Origin: Vigna angularis
Lineage: Eukaryota; Streptophyta; Magnoliopsida; Fabales; Fabaceae
Length of the DNA: 64,000 bases
Direction of reading: 5' to 3'
NCBI RefSeq assembly: GCF_016808095.1
Contig: NC_068976.1
Span: 18,756,371 to 18,820,370, forward strand
Shown: piece by piece, positions 25,801 to 37,222 of the stretch
How the letters are laid out: every line of letters starts with the position of its first letter
Position numbering within the stretch: the stretch's first letter is position 1
Notes under the pieces: model-generated
What the model saw: only the letters and a program-made list of their open reading frames with translations
Told to the model about the DNA's origin: nothing
Databases searched by the model: none
Position numbers and translations under genes: made by a program

Positions 25801-27506
25801 GGTACAGAAAAAATTAGGAGCATTACCATAAATTTGGAAACCTTTGTTTAAGAAAACTCAAAGGGTCGTTTTCTCGATCGAACAAAGATAAAGGTTGTTG
25901 ATCTTTTGGCTGTTGTGCATGTGCTTGCAAGATGAACAGGTGAAAAGAAATGGAAGAATGATTGGAAAATATAACTTTTTGTTTTGTGGGTATAGATTGT
26001 ATAGTGTAGAGAGTGGATTATGAAGGGTCATAATAGTGGCACAAAAATGAGGGACAGTGAATTCACGCTCACTTTTGTTTTTGCGCTTATTGCTCTGACC
26101 ATCAAAGATTTTCTCTGCTTCGAAACATTCAGGGAAAAAGGCAATGTTCACTGGAGACTAGTGTCTCCTTTCCCTCAATGATCACAATACAATGCATTGG
26201 ATTCAATCAGATTTATGCTTTATTTGGCACACATATACATATATATGTATAAGTAGAATGAAAGAGGAATGAAAGAGGACAGACTAATCACTTTTGAAAT
26301 ATATATTACTTTGATATAGAATCTTAAAATTTAATATATGTAAATAATTTTTATTTTCTTTTTATATTATTTGACTTTCTTATTTCTATTAATATTACAA
26401 TTAATATTGTTAAAAAAACCTAATGTAAAAAACTTGTCACTCCGACAAACTAGCCTGACCAGTTTGATAGTTGTAATTGAATCTATTTTGAGTATAGGTT
26501 CAATGATTTTGAATAAGCATAAGAGTTATTTATAACCAAAAGAATGTTGAAGTAATAATTTATACTTTCACCTCTAAGTATCTGTTTTATGATTTAGATG
26601 GTGATATTGACGAAGATGAAAGAGTGGTGGAAGAAAGTTCTTCTAATCTGTACCTAATAACCTTGAAAAGGGGAATGATCAACATTAAACTTAAAAATTA
26701 AGGTGATTGTTAATTTTAAATAATAATAAATTGAGATTTATTAAGTCTCTCCTTTTTTCTATCTCTAAATAATATTAATACCTATAAATTTATTATTCTT
26801 TAAACAATATTAACATTAATTTAACATAAAATCACATAATTTTTTTGTTCTAAAAAATATAGACCTTATTAAGAATAAAAAAAATATAAATAAACATTAA
26901 ATCATTACAACTAAAATTATACTAAATCTCATAGAAACATGCAAAAGTTTAATCCAATGTCATTCTAACACATGATTGAATTTCAATTATATCCTGTTAA
27001 TCTACTTTAAACTCAGCCCAAGGCTAAAAAAGGACGACATTTTTTAGTTTAAGGAGTAAAAACGAGTAATCTCAACCTGTTTCTTCTACACTAAACAAAA
27101 CAAATAAAAATAACCTATTTACATATACCAGTCATCAAACTTATCCAAACATCTCATTTAAAATAAATTTAGTTGCAGACAAAATATGACACGATAATTA
27201 TTTTATGATTTAGAAAAGTAAAGTGTGGTTGTGTTATGAGCAGGCAAAAGAAAAACAAATAATAGTGGAACAGTTCAATTCAATTATTATTTAAATCTAC
27301 ATGGATAAAACAAAACCACCTCCATACTCTCTCTCACATGATAATTTAATCATAAAGTATTTGAAAATGAATTAATCTAGACAGTCGCCAAGTCTAGTTT
27401 AAAAACAATAAAATTGACCAATGAAAAAGTGTCCTTAAAAGTAATAAATAAATTAATTTCAGCAATCGAAAAATCCACTTCAGACAAAGTAGAAGAAGAG
27501 GAAAAT

Positions 27507-27514
<8 letters not shown>

Positions 27515-27554
<40 letters not shown>
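27515..27554. repeat. (AT)n microsatellite upstream of SAP
   Basis: An AT run of about twenty units is preceded by a short AC run and followed by a TATG-type run and an AG-rich stretch. It lies about 520 bp upstream of the SAP start codon. Confidence 0.9.
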
Positions 27555-27562
<8 letters not shown>

Positions 27563-28075
27563 ATATATAAAGATAGAGAGAAGAAGAGAGGAGGACCACC
27601 ACCACGTAGCATTTTAAGTATGTTTGAAAACACCTGAAGACAATGGTACCAGTGGAGTTGCCATAGCTGGATTGAAACCCAGCCCAAAGCAGTCCCTGCA
27701 TTGCAGCACGGGAACATCTCCAGAAAACACAAATAAATATCATTAATGTAAAAAGGACCAGCTAGGGGAAGGAGATAGTGTAAATAATATATTACATTTA
27801 TTTGGAATAATTGTTTTATTTATGGTAGAAAGAAAAGAAAAGAAAGAAAAAGGCAATAACAAAGGGGTGTGTGTGTGTGTGAGAGGTTTGGTTTAAAAGT
27901 GAGATAAACGGAAGCTAAAGGGAAACACAGACACATATGATATAACCAAGAATTCCCAGACATCTCCTTTTGGGTCCCTCACTTTGTGTCCTTATCTTCT
28001 ACCTTTTTGTCCTTGGTCCTTTCCGGTCTGGTCCTCCTTCCCCACTTTTATAGCCACCACCCACTTCACTCACTC

Positions 28076-29357
28076 ATGTCTTCTACTACTTCTTCTTCTT
28101 CCTCGTCATCATCGTCATCATCAACTTCAGCCCCATATGATGTTGTTGCTGCTCCTGATATCCCTGGCCCTAGTACGAGGAGAACCGCTCAATTTGAAGG
28201 TCCTTCCTCCTCTCGTCAACGTCCTATGAATGAGGTCTTGCCTGAGCCTTTTCTTGAAGCTTTGGCCAACCAAGTCGCCATTGATGCTGCTAACTACAAT
28301 GGACGTCTTGCTGCTGCTCAGGCCCTTGCATATTTTTTTCGGGTATTTTGTTTTTTTGTTTTTTGTTTTACCTTTTTTCCTTCATCTCCATCTTCATCTT
28401 CCTCTTTACCCCTCGTTTCGCTTTTGCTATAAAAAACATGCAATCATTGTTCACATTGCCTGTGTTTGCTTTGCTAAATCTGACCAAGGATTCTCAATTT
28501 GCTTAAAATGAAGATTTGTAGAATCTTCAGCATGTGTAACTGATAGCTTTTTCAGTTCCGTAACTGGACAAAATATTGGTCAAGTCAAACATGAATCTAG
28601 CATTGCAACCTGCAGACGCTGATTCTTTTTTATTTTCAATAAATATCAACACCATGGACTAACTTAATTATACTATATGTAATATTATTATTTTCATTAT
28701 ATCAACATCCCTCTTTTTATGTTTATGCGGCAGACTTTTTTTCCTGTGTTTAAACTTTAGAGGCAAAGATTCAGCCGAATGGATAAGGAGACATGAGTTC
28801 CGATTTAGGTTTTAAGTTTTAGATGCTTCAAGCATCCGAGAAGAAACTGTTCCTTGAAAGCACTTTACGTGTGTCTTTTTCAAACCAAATATGTGTGTCC
28901 CTTTCAAAAAAGGGTGTATTTTTCTCCTTTGCAATGTTTGTTCTCTCTTCCCCTTCAAAAATGTCTAGTTTTGGACCTCCTTTTCACAAACCAATCAAAA
29001 TGCTCACACTGCCTTCGATTTGCCGTTTCCCTTTCTCGGCATGAATCCTTTTTGACTGAGCTTTTTCCTGCTATCTAGGCTAGAAGATCCATTGCATGCC
29101 TTTTTTTATCTCAAAATATGTAGATACCAGTTTTTTTCTTTTGTTTGAAAAGAAGTTGCTTTCTTAAACAATAACACAAGGATGGAAGCATAAATAGTTA
29201 TTAATGTCTCATACCCAGCGTCCTTGCAAGTGTACCATTTCCATATATAGTCTGTTGCATATATATTTCGGAAGCACACCATTTCTTTTTCTTTATTTAT
29301 TATCGAGATCAGTGAGAGAAGGTAACTGTCCACAGCATTAAAATAATTAATCTTTTT

Positions 29358-29398
<41 letters not shown>

Positions 29399-32254
29399 TT
29401 TTTTTTTTGTGTGTTCAAAGAACAACCTTTCCCGGTGTGCTTCGAAGCAATGGAAAACTGGAATCAGATTTCGTGTTACATTTATGCCTACCGTGAAAAT
29501 AATAACAATTTTCCTTTACTTGCATTCATAAAACTAGAGAAGAGTTACTTTTATCAGTTAGAGTACCCTTCTACTCTATTGGAAACAACCAGTTGCATGA
29601 TTTTTGGTTGCAGGATAAGCCTTGCACCTTCTCAAATCTCAATTAGGGTTTGAATTTTTTAATAATCGGTGATTAGTGGTTGGTTTAATATTTTATTTTA
29701 TAATCTAAAAATGGGGTCAAAAAAGCAGCTATTGCATAACGCCAAAAGGCACATGGAGCCCTATTCTTGTCGTGACGACACTCTATTCCTTTTGTTTCTA
29801 TCTGGGAAGTTCACACCTATTATAATTTTAGTTTTCTTTCCCAATAAATAAAATAGTATCATATGCTGTACTATATACGTTATGATAATTACACACACAC
29901 ACAACAAAGTTGGGACTTGGGAGATGGGGCATGCATATTGTTTAGTTGTACTTATAAACTATGACCCCTATATATAAAGGTGGATCTATTTGGATAAATA
30001 TATGTACGAACGCCTGTTATATAAACAGAGTTTCATAATTAAAAACAAATGAAGCTATGAAAGTTTGTTTTTTTCTTTTTAAAGTGTTTGCTGTGAACCC
30101 TTGTTTATGTGATGTTTTCTTTAACTGCTAAACAACAATAGTTTGTCCAAGAATTTGTTACTCAAGTTTTTACCTGGGTAGGATTGGACTGGTCTTTGTG
30201 GGCGTGAATAGAACTAGAGATTCGGTGTTTGGAACAAGACAGGCACTTGGGCATACCTTTCTTGGAAATGAAAGTGAAATGTTTGTGGGAAAGCACGCTT
30301 TTCATACCATGTTTACATTTTACACACACATGCCTACACGAACAGGAACTAAGATATTGACTAGTTTCGTTATCTAGCCGTGTACCTGCAATGGACCACA
30401 TAATAACACTGTATCTTCTTCTTTTCGCTTGCTACTTCCCCACTCTTTTTTCTCTCTAGGGCATGTTAATTAGCCTTACCCTTTTGAACTGCGTGATATA
30501 TATCTTATGGTGGTGGATGATGGCGAAGTATGTATGAAATGTAGGTGGCAGTGTATGTATGGATATTTCATACCATACGTAAAGTGTGCTATATGGCAGA
30601 GGCATGATTATATAAGATTCTGAAGTATCTAACTGAAAATAAGTACACTGACATGATAATAATGAAAATTAAATGGGTGTAATGTTGTTAATTTGAAGCT
30701 GATAATGTGGTCTTTCTCTAGTCCCGAGTATCTGTTTTTCTGCTACGCGATGTCATTGCTATGGTTTGCTTGGTTCCTGACGCGAATGATGGTTACCTCT
30801 CTGCTCCCTCCCAGCTAGCTGAGCTGAGTTTTAGCTTAGCTTAGCATAGCTACCTGCTTCTGCCATCTTCAATGTTTCTCTCTCCAGTCTTTCATCCATT
30901 GATACCTACTTATAGTTAACGAAAAGCAGGTAGATATTATGAAAAAAAGAATTTCTTGGCTTTCTATTTTTGTGGAAGAGTTCTAGGGACTTGCTCAAAT
31001 TATCAATGCAGCTTTCGTGAAACGGAAAGCTATTTTAACTTAGAGCTAGGTTGGTTGGTTCATATGGAGTTGGGTTGACAACGGTGATGATGATTGAAAA
31101 TTTGTGCATTGGCCATGCAGGTTTGTTCCACGTGGCGGGAGGTGTCGCGCTCGGATCTGCTGTGGGAGCACCTCACGAGGCGCATCTGGCGAAGGACGTT
31201 CCGAGTGAGGGACACGTGGCACACCGAGTACATCAACTGGCATCGGACGGCTACGAACTTCGAGACTGGAAGGCTGTCGTTTATGACTCCGCGCTTTGAT
31301 CCTTCGGAGCATCGCCGGGGCTTGATCTGCCGCTGCCTCTCCCTTTCCGACACCCGCCTCGCGTGCGGCTTCGTAGACGGCACCGTGCGGGTCTTCGACC
31401 TCGAAACCTACGACCACGTCAGCACCTACCTGTCCGACCACGGCCACCTCTTCGGGCCCTACTCGCGCTCTGTCTCGGGAATCATTATCACCGACTCCGA
31501 CATCACCTTCGCCAGGCTGGACGGGGACATCTATGTGGACGCTATCAACGTGCATGGGCAGAGCCAAGCGCGGCGGGTCGTGTCGGGGTTCGTGATGAAC
31601 AGCGGGGTCTTGGTCGGGTTCGCGGGAACGCGGCGGCGGTGGGTGGGTCTGTTCGCGGGGATAGCGGAAGGTGCGTTCCAGGTTTGGAACGCGGAGAGCG
31701 GGGAGCGCCTGTTCCTTGGGGGGTCGTTAACGGATCCGGAAACGGTTATGGGGTGGCACATGCTGACGGAGTTGGTTGACCCGGTGGGGCGGGTGCGCGT
31801 GACGGAGGATGAGTTCGTGGTGGCATGCACTGGTTTGAGGCTGATCTGTTTCAACGCGTGGAACCCGGAGGTTCTTCTGCGGGACGAGATGTCGGCGTCG
31901 GGGTTCGTGGTGAGTTCGATGGACGTGAGTTCGGAGGCGTTTGTGGTGGTGGAGCGTGGTGGGGTGGGAACGGTTTGGCGCGTGGGGACGATGGAGTTGA
32001 TGAGCCGGTTTGTGTTGAGGAGTTCGTGGGTTCGTGGGTTGTGGGGTTGCATGAACCTTGGGTACGTGGTAACCTATTCTCCTAACCCTACGCCATTCTT
32101 GAGGGTTTGGAACATTGAGCAAGAAGAAGGACGGCTGTGTGTGAGAGTGTTCCTGCGAGCAGGAGAGGTGAATAGCATGGTGGGTGATGACAGACACGTG
32201 GCTATCTCTTCCAACAACATTAACCTATTGGATTTTGGTGTACAGAATCCTTAG
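28076..32254 (+). CDS. SAP: STERILE APETALA-like F-box protein
   Basis: Arabidopsis SAP and its Medicago relatives MINI ORGAN1/SMALL LEAF AND BUSHY1 are F-box subunits of SCF ubiquitin ligases. They promote organ growth by marking the PEAPOD/BIG SEEDS repressors for degradation. Two coding exons, 28076-28342 and 31121-32254, join in phase 0 with GT-AG ends to give 466 residues, against about 446 in Arabidopsis. Residues 2-18 are almost all serine. The F-box-like domain (about 54-112, from VLPEPFLEALANQVAI to VSRSDLLWEHL) is split by the intron directly after Arg89. The rest forms a WD40-like propeller: examples are ACGFVDGTVRVFD, GGSLTDPETVMGWH near the middle and VGDDRHVAISS near the end. 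The ATG at 28076 was chosen because the protein then begins MSSTT as in the family; an in-frame ATG 30 codons upstream would add a hydrophobic segment unlike SAP. Exon 2 is very GC-rich for this window. Confidence 0.94.
28343..31120 (+). other. Single intron of SAP
   Basis: This 2,778-bp intron has donor CGG|GTATTT and acceptor CATGCAG|GTTTG and interrupts the F-box. It contains a long TA run at 29360-29397 and a less AT-rich stretch at about 30720-30900. I saw no other gene inside it. An apparent extension of exon 2 upstream to an ATG at 31094 is intronic. Confidence 0.85.
29360..29397. repeat. (TA)n microsatellite in the SAP intron
   Basis: An uninterrupted TA run of about nineteen units, followed by a T-rich stretch. 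Confidence 0.9.
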
Positions 32255-32591
32255 CCCTAGACTTAGACTTAGGTTTAGGTTTTTAGGATGCAGGAGTGTA
32301 CTCTGATGCTATGTCCTCCCATTCATTCTAACTTTCGATTCCTTTTTGTACCTATTTCTTAAAATTCACCTCCATTGTTACTCTTTCTTTTCTTCCAATG
32401 CATCTGCATATTTCATTGTTTAGTGAGTACAAAGACAAGCATGGGAATCCACCATGCATGTGCTCATTTGGATATTGGTTTTTATTCAGCTGTTTTTTGT
32501 TTTTCATCTTAATATTATTTTTCTCTCATATTATTTGCCTCCTTCAGAATTTGCTGTCTGTGTTTTGTGGCAGTAGATTGTATTTATTGGT

Positions 32592-32597
32592 AATAAA
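32592..32597 (+). promoter_or_regulatory. Probable poly(A) signal of SAP
   Basis: AATAAA sits 338 bp past the stop codon between TTGTATTTATT motifs, which fits a plant polyadenylation region. An earlier site cannot be excluded. Confidence 0.4.
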
Positions 32598-33038
32598 TTG
32601 TATTTATTAATGTTTACTTAATGCTTCTATAAATCAAGATCATTTTTTTAAATATGATAATTTTTGCGTTTAAGATAGTTATTTCATCATAATTGATGTT
32701 TGAAAGCTTGTGCATTACTTTCAAGAGGTTATTATTGACTCTCTACTATGAATTTTCTGACTAATTAAACATATTTTTTTTTGTTCAATTCCTTAAAATT
32801 AATCCCTCTAGTAGTTATAGAAAAGAAATTATGGTTTAGTTTATAGCTTTTTATAGTTTCTATGGCTACTAAAATTGATGGTCCTTTTTATCTATTATAT
32901 TATTATCATTATTTCAACAATTTAACGTAATTAATTAATTAAATTATTTTTATAATTTTATGGGTTTTTAGTTTTTAAATTATAATTTAAATTAAATTTG
33001 TATATTTTCGAAATTTTGATAGATCTTAAAGTTTAAAA

Positions 33039-33217
33039 ATTGATTGAATATAATGATTTTACTTTAATTATATTAATTATTTTTAACATATTAAATGTGT
33101 TTTTTCTAATAGATATTGAAATTAAATTGTTTCAAACAATTTAAATAATAATATGAAATGTATTTAATATGTTAAAAAAATTAATATAATTAAATTAAAA
33201 GTATTATATCCATCTAT
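33039..33217. repeat. Foldback (MITE-like) inverted repeat
   Basis: A left arm at about 33039-33103 and a right arm at about 33156-33217 are imperfect reverse complements. Both contain the core TTAACATATTAAAT and the stretch TTAATTATATTAATT with small differences. The loop is about 50 bp. Similarity appears to extend weakly outward to about 32950 and 33300, so the full element may be larger. Confidence 0.5.
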
Positions 33218-34849
33218 TTTTAAAATTTATAAACAAAAATATATTAAAATTTTGGACAAAATTTTATTTTACATTTAGGAACTAAAAATTATATTTAATC
33301 ATTGTTCAATATCTAATCTAACTTATAACTGGATTATGATGTAATGAATTTAAAGTCTTCCAAGATGTTTAATATCTATTGATGTTTTGTTTATTGCTCA
33401 AATGGATGTAATTCCATTCATAAACTTAACTTGATTACTAATTTAAATAAATCACTATAAATTTTTAAAATTTAATTAAATTTAAAGATAAATTTTGTTC
33501 CTAGGCATCCCATTTGATCACACCACTCCATATACATGTTCACAAATAATTAAAAAAACTTACACGAGAAATATCTTCAAATAAAATAATTTATGTATTT
33601 TTTATAAATGCAGTATTTAGATAGTATATGAAAACCAGACTTCAATATTTTATATTAAAGTCATTAGTCTCATTTAAATTCATTTAAATTCTCTGTTTAA
33701 TAAATGAAGAAAGCAGCAACTTCCTCTTTTTCTCTGTGCTTGTGCTTGTGCATGGGAGGGAAGGGATGACCTGCAGAGAAAACTCTTTCACATTCTCTTA
33801 GATTGTATACTGCAACTGTTTATTTTATTCTATTTTTTGTTTTTAACATAGCAGTGTCACTGTGTTTCTTCTTTCCACAACCATGCATGTTATATTTCTA
33901 CAAGTAACTGACATTTTAAAACTGATCATAAAGTCAATCTTTATACACTTTAGCAGCAAATGGTTCAGTTCATGAGTTTTTCTTCAATCTAAACCTAACT
34001 CATTTTTAACACATAGTCTAAGTGTTACATAGTTTATATATCATGATTGGAGGAAAAAGGCTATTGAAATGACATAAGATAGCATCATATACATTCTTTA
34101 AAAGCAAAATGATTAATTAAGATGTTGGACAAAGGAGGATATTTGGTTAACAGTTACAGTCATTCAGTATAAATTTCAAGCACTTGATAATACTTCAGAT
34201 TTCATGCAAAACAACAACATTTCATGCATAATTGTAAAGCAGTACCCTTTTTTGTTGAGGAATTTGTCCATGTACCAAAACAAAAAGTATAAAAATATAT
34301 GTATTCCAAATGCAGTAAAAGAACCAAATCAATATCTAAATTTAAAGCTTGATATTTAAAAAAAACTTGGTCTACTGTTTAACACATCATGATCACGTAT
34401 ACAAAGCACACCTTATATTATGGTTAAAATCCTGAGTCGTTGGTCATAAGCATGTTTCTGTTGATTCATTACAGACACTATTCACTACGTATGTGTAAAT
34501 AAATGCAAAGATGCTCCAAGTGCAAGTGTGCAGAGAAGAAAATATATGAGTTGTAGTTATGGAAAAGTAACTAAAAAGGAGAAGGAGAATTTTTTATTAG
34601 ACATTTTGAATATGGATAATGATACTTTAACAACATTTTTTTGACAATATTTTAACATTATTTACATGTCATTCTATAATTGATCTATATTAATGTTTAT
34701 GATTATTATTATTGATTGAAAAACAATTTTGAATTAATCATACAATGACACATAAATAATATTAAAATATTATTAAAAAAATGTTCTGAAATTATCGTTA
34801 ATATATGATAAAAATGAATGAAGGACAAAGTGAGATAGACAGATGATGA

Positions 34850-35000
34850 TAGAGTCTAGTACTGCTCTCTAGTCCCTAGTCTCTCCTGCTTCTATGTTTG
34901 ACGATGCTTTTCTTCTGTTGTCTGTTCTTCTGTCTGTTTCTGATACCATAGCTAGCTGCTGCTGTATGCTACTGCTGCTGCATCCATCGCTCAGCTTGGT
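34850..35000. repeat. Second copy of the 28-bp block shared with 16639-16666
   Basis: Positions 34860-34887 carry the shared block. Downstream there are CTG-rich words such as GCTAGCTGCTGCTG. Like the first copy it stands out as less AT-rich. No open frame or stable hairpin accounts for it. Confidence 0.4.
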
Positions 35001-37222
35001 AGCTAGGTAGACCTGTTGAATTCTCATATTTATATATTATTGTAAATTAATTTGTAATTTGCTGAAAGTTGGCAGCACCTTCGATGTTGTGTCTGTGGAC
35101 ATCATTAAATTTAAGCCTTAAAGAGTCTACGCGCATGGCCTAGATGGATTGAGAATGGAATGAAACTATTCTGACCATGTCTTTCCAACTTGTTCATATC
35201 AGTATCAAATAAATTATGTCGTATTGACTCTTGTATCAGTACCACTTGATCAATGAATCAATGAGTCACTTTTATGACTCATGCATGCTGCCATTCAAAT
35301 AAATTTTTTCTTGGAATTTTAAGATGGTTTTTGAATGCTTTTGTCGGTTTTCTGTTAGGTCCATTCAAATCCAGCTTAAAAAGTAAATTCAGATTCACGT
35401 GTTTATGTTACTTCCTTCTAAGGATGATTGGATGTTAAAATGGTGCCTCAAAACTAATCTCTAGAAAAGCAACACTTCTGTTGTATCTTAAAACCTGATG
35501 TTATTTCAGAGCTAACTTTATAAATCTTTGAATTAACCTAAAAATATTGATAAATAAAAGGGCGGAGTATTCAAGAAACCAAAGAGACTTGACCAAACTA
35601 TATGAATGATCCTTTTTACTGTTTTGTTTGTTCAGATAAAAGCTATATGAATGATTCTAATAAGTTGATATAATATAATTTTTTAACTTATAAAAAAATT
35701 ATTATTTTATAAATTATAATGGAAGTATATAGACATATAATATAAAATAAAAAATATTTACATAATTTCAAACATAAAATAAAAAATATTTATATAATTT
35801 CATACTGTCAATAACCATTTGTTTATAATAAAAAGGATAGGAATTAAGAGATTACTTTATCTTACATTCAAACATGCTTTGTTAATTTATTTTACTTTAA
35901 TATTGATTTCTTCTATTTGTTATATACTTGAATTAGAATTTGTAATAAAAAGGGAAAGTTTTGGTAAAGATATAGTTAAGAAAAAAAAAAGGAAAAAATG
36001 GATCAGATCTTTACAATTATATAACTTTTGTACATGTAAGGTGTATGAATAAATCAATTAGGAATTAAAATGATGATTTATAAATTACTCCTTAACCGAC
36101 ATGTTTGAGATGAAAACATCTACAAATGCAAATTAGTTTAATAAGTCACAGTTAAAAAATACCTCTACATAGAAATCCAATTTATCTAGCATGTCAAATA
36201 AATAGTCCAATTGATTTAAAAAACTTTTTTATTTAACCACAATAGTTGATCAACTAATTTTTTTTGTGTTATACAAATTAATATAAATTAAATGGTAATA
36301 TACAAATTTAATTTAGAAGACTTGATTGATCTAAAGCTAATTGTACACAGCTGATTGTAATCTTACAATATAAATGTTACAATAACACAAGTACAGCCAT
36401 AGGAGCCTGAGATTTGTTAAAGAATTTTTTTGCCATACAAAAATTAGTGGACATAACACAGTACAGTAGCACTTATATTACAAACATCTAATGGCATAAT
36501 TCTCTACAACAATTGCAGTCTCTTCAATGCTTGCTGAACGATTCAAAATTTAAAGCAATGTCTAAAAAGTGTTGCCTTTTACATGCTGACAATCATTCAC
36601 CTAAAACATTCCAACAGTCAATAAAAACACATGGATTCTTAAAAACTACTATAAACCAAGATAACAATTTCACTGAGTAGTTATTTCAATCCAATCAAAT
36701 AACATTTTATTCATAAAATTAACTGAATTACTGAAATAAATTAAAAAAACTTATTCTAATAAGTTTTTCTGTAAATATTATAAAAATTATCAACTAGCAT
36801 AATAAATAAATAAAAAATTAAACACCCTAGTTACTATGTTAATTCAGAAGAAGGTTGTTTGATCTTAATGTAATATTTCTTGTGAGTGCTATCTTGTGCA
36901 CTATTTGCTAGCCCACTAAACTAAGCCTATTTCACTGTTGAAATCATCTCATGCTTGATCGTAATAATGGAAATTAAGCTCAAATGATTTCTTCAATTAA
37001 TTTCTCTTGCACCTAAAATCTCACTGTCAGATTGTACCTTCAAGTGACCAGTAACGTACATATACACGCAAAATGCCACATATAAATATACAGAACCAAT
37101 CTTTGTACCAGGAAATAAAAGACACCGTTAAGGGAAACAATCCAATTGATCACAGAACAATGATGATAAGAGAGGCTCAGGCTAGCAAAAGACATGAAAC
37201 ACAGCTGCAAAGGAAACAAAAA

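Larger units (their letters stand above)
18490..27970. other. Long AT-rich intergenic region
   Basis: I see no convincing gene in about 9.5 kb. Notable pieces are the TA run at 19791-19840, a less AT-rich stretch near 21540-21640, a tandem duplication near 21821-21860 (CTCTTTCTAATTATATTT twice), and a diverged duplication near 23060-23300. A less AT-rich island at 27631-27720 lies just upstream of the SAP gene. The short minus-strand open frame at 25858-26151 matches no family I know. Confidence 0.55.
32650..36700. other. Intergenic DNA between SAP and HY2
   Basis: The genes on either side converge here. The stretch is AT-rich with no gene seen. It holds a foldback repeat at 33039-33217 and a CT/GC-richer segment near 34850-35000 that shares a 28-bp block with 16639-16666. 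The 3' untranslated region of HY2 probably occupies the right end. Confidence 0.55.

Noticed and set aside
27394..27743. Minus-strand frames rich in Tyr-Ile repeats upstream of SAP
   Set aside because: Most of their length is the translated AT microsatellite. Only the small island at 27631-27720 was kept as a point to check.
31094..31120. Apparent upstream start of SAP exon 2 at an ATG inside the intron
   Set aside because: The bases end in CATGCAG, a good acceptor, and homology to SAP begins exactly at 31121 after joining with exon 1.
31046..31567. Long minus-strand open frames (up to 173 codons) across SAP exon 2
   Set aside because: They are shadows of the GC-rich exon. The plus strand carries the clear SAP homology.
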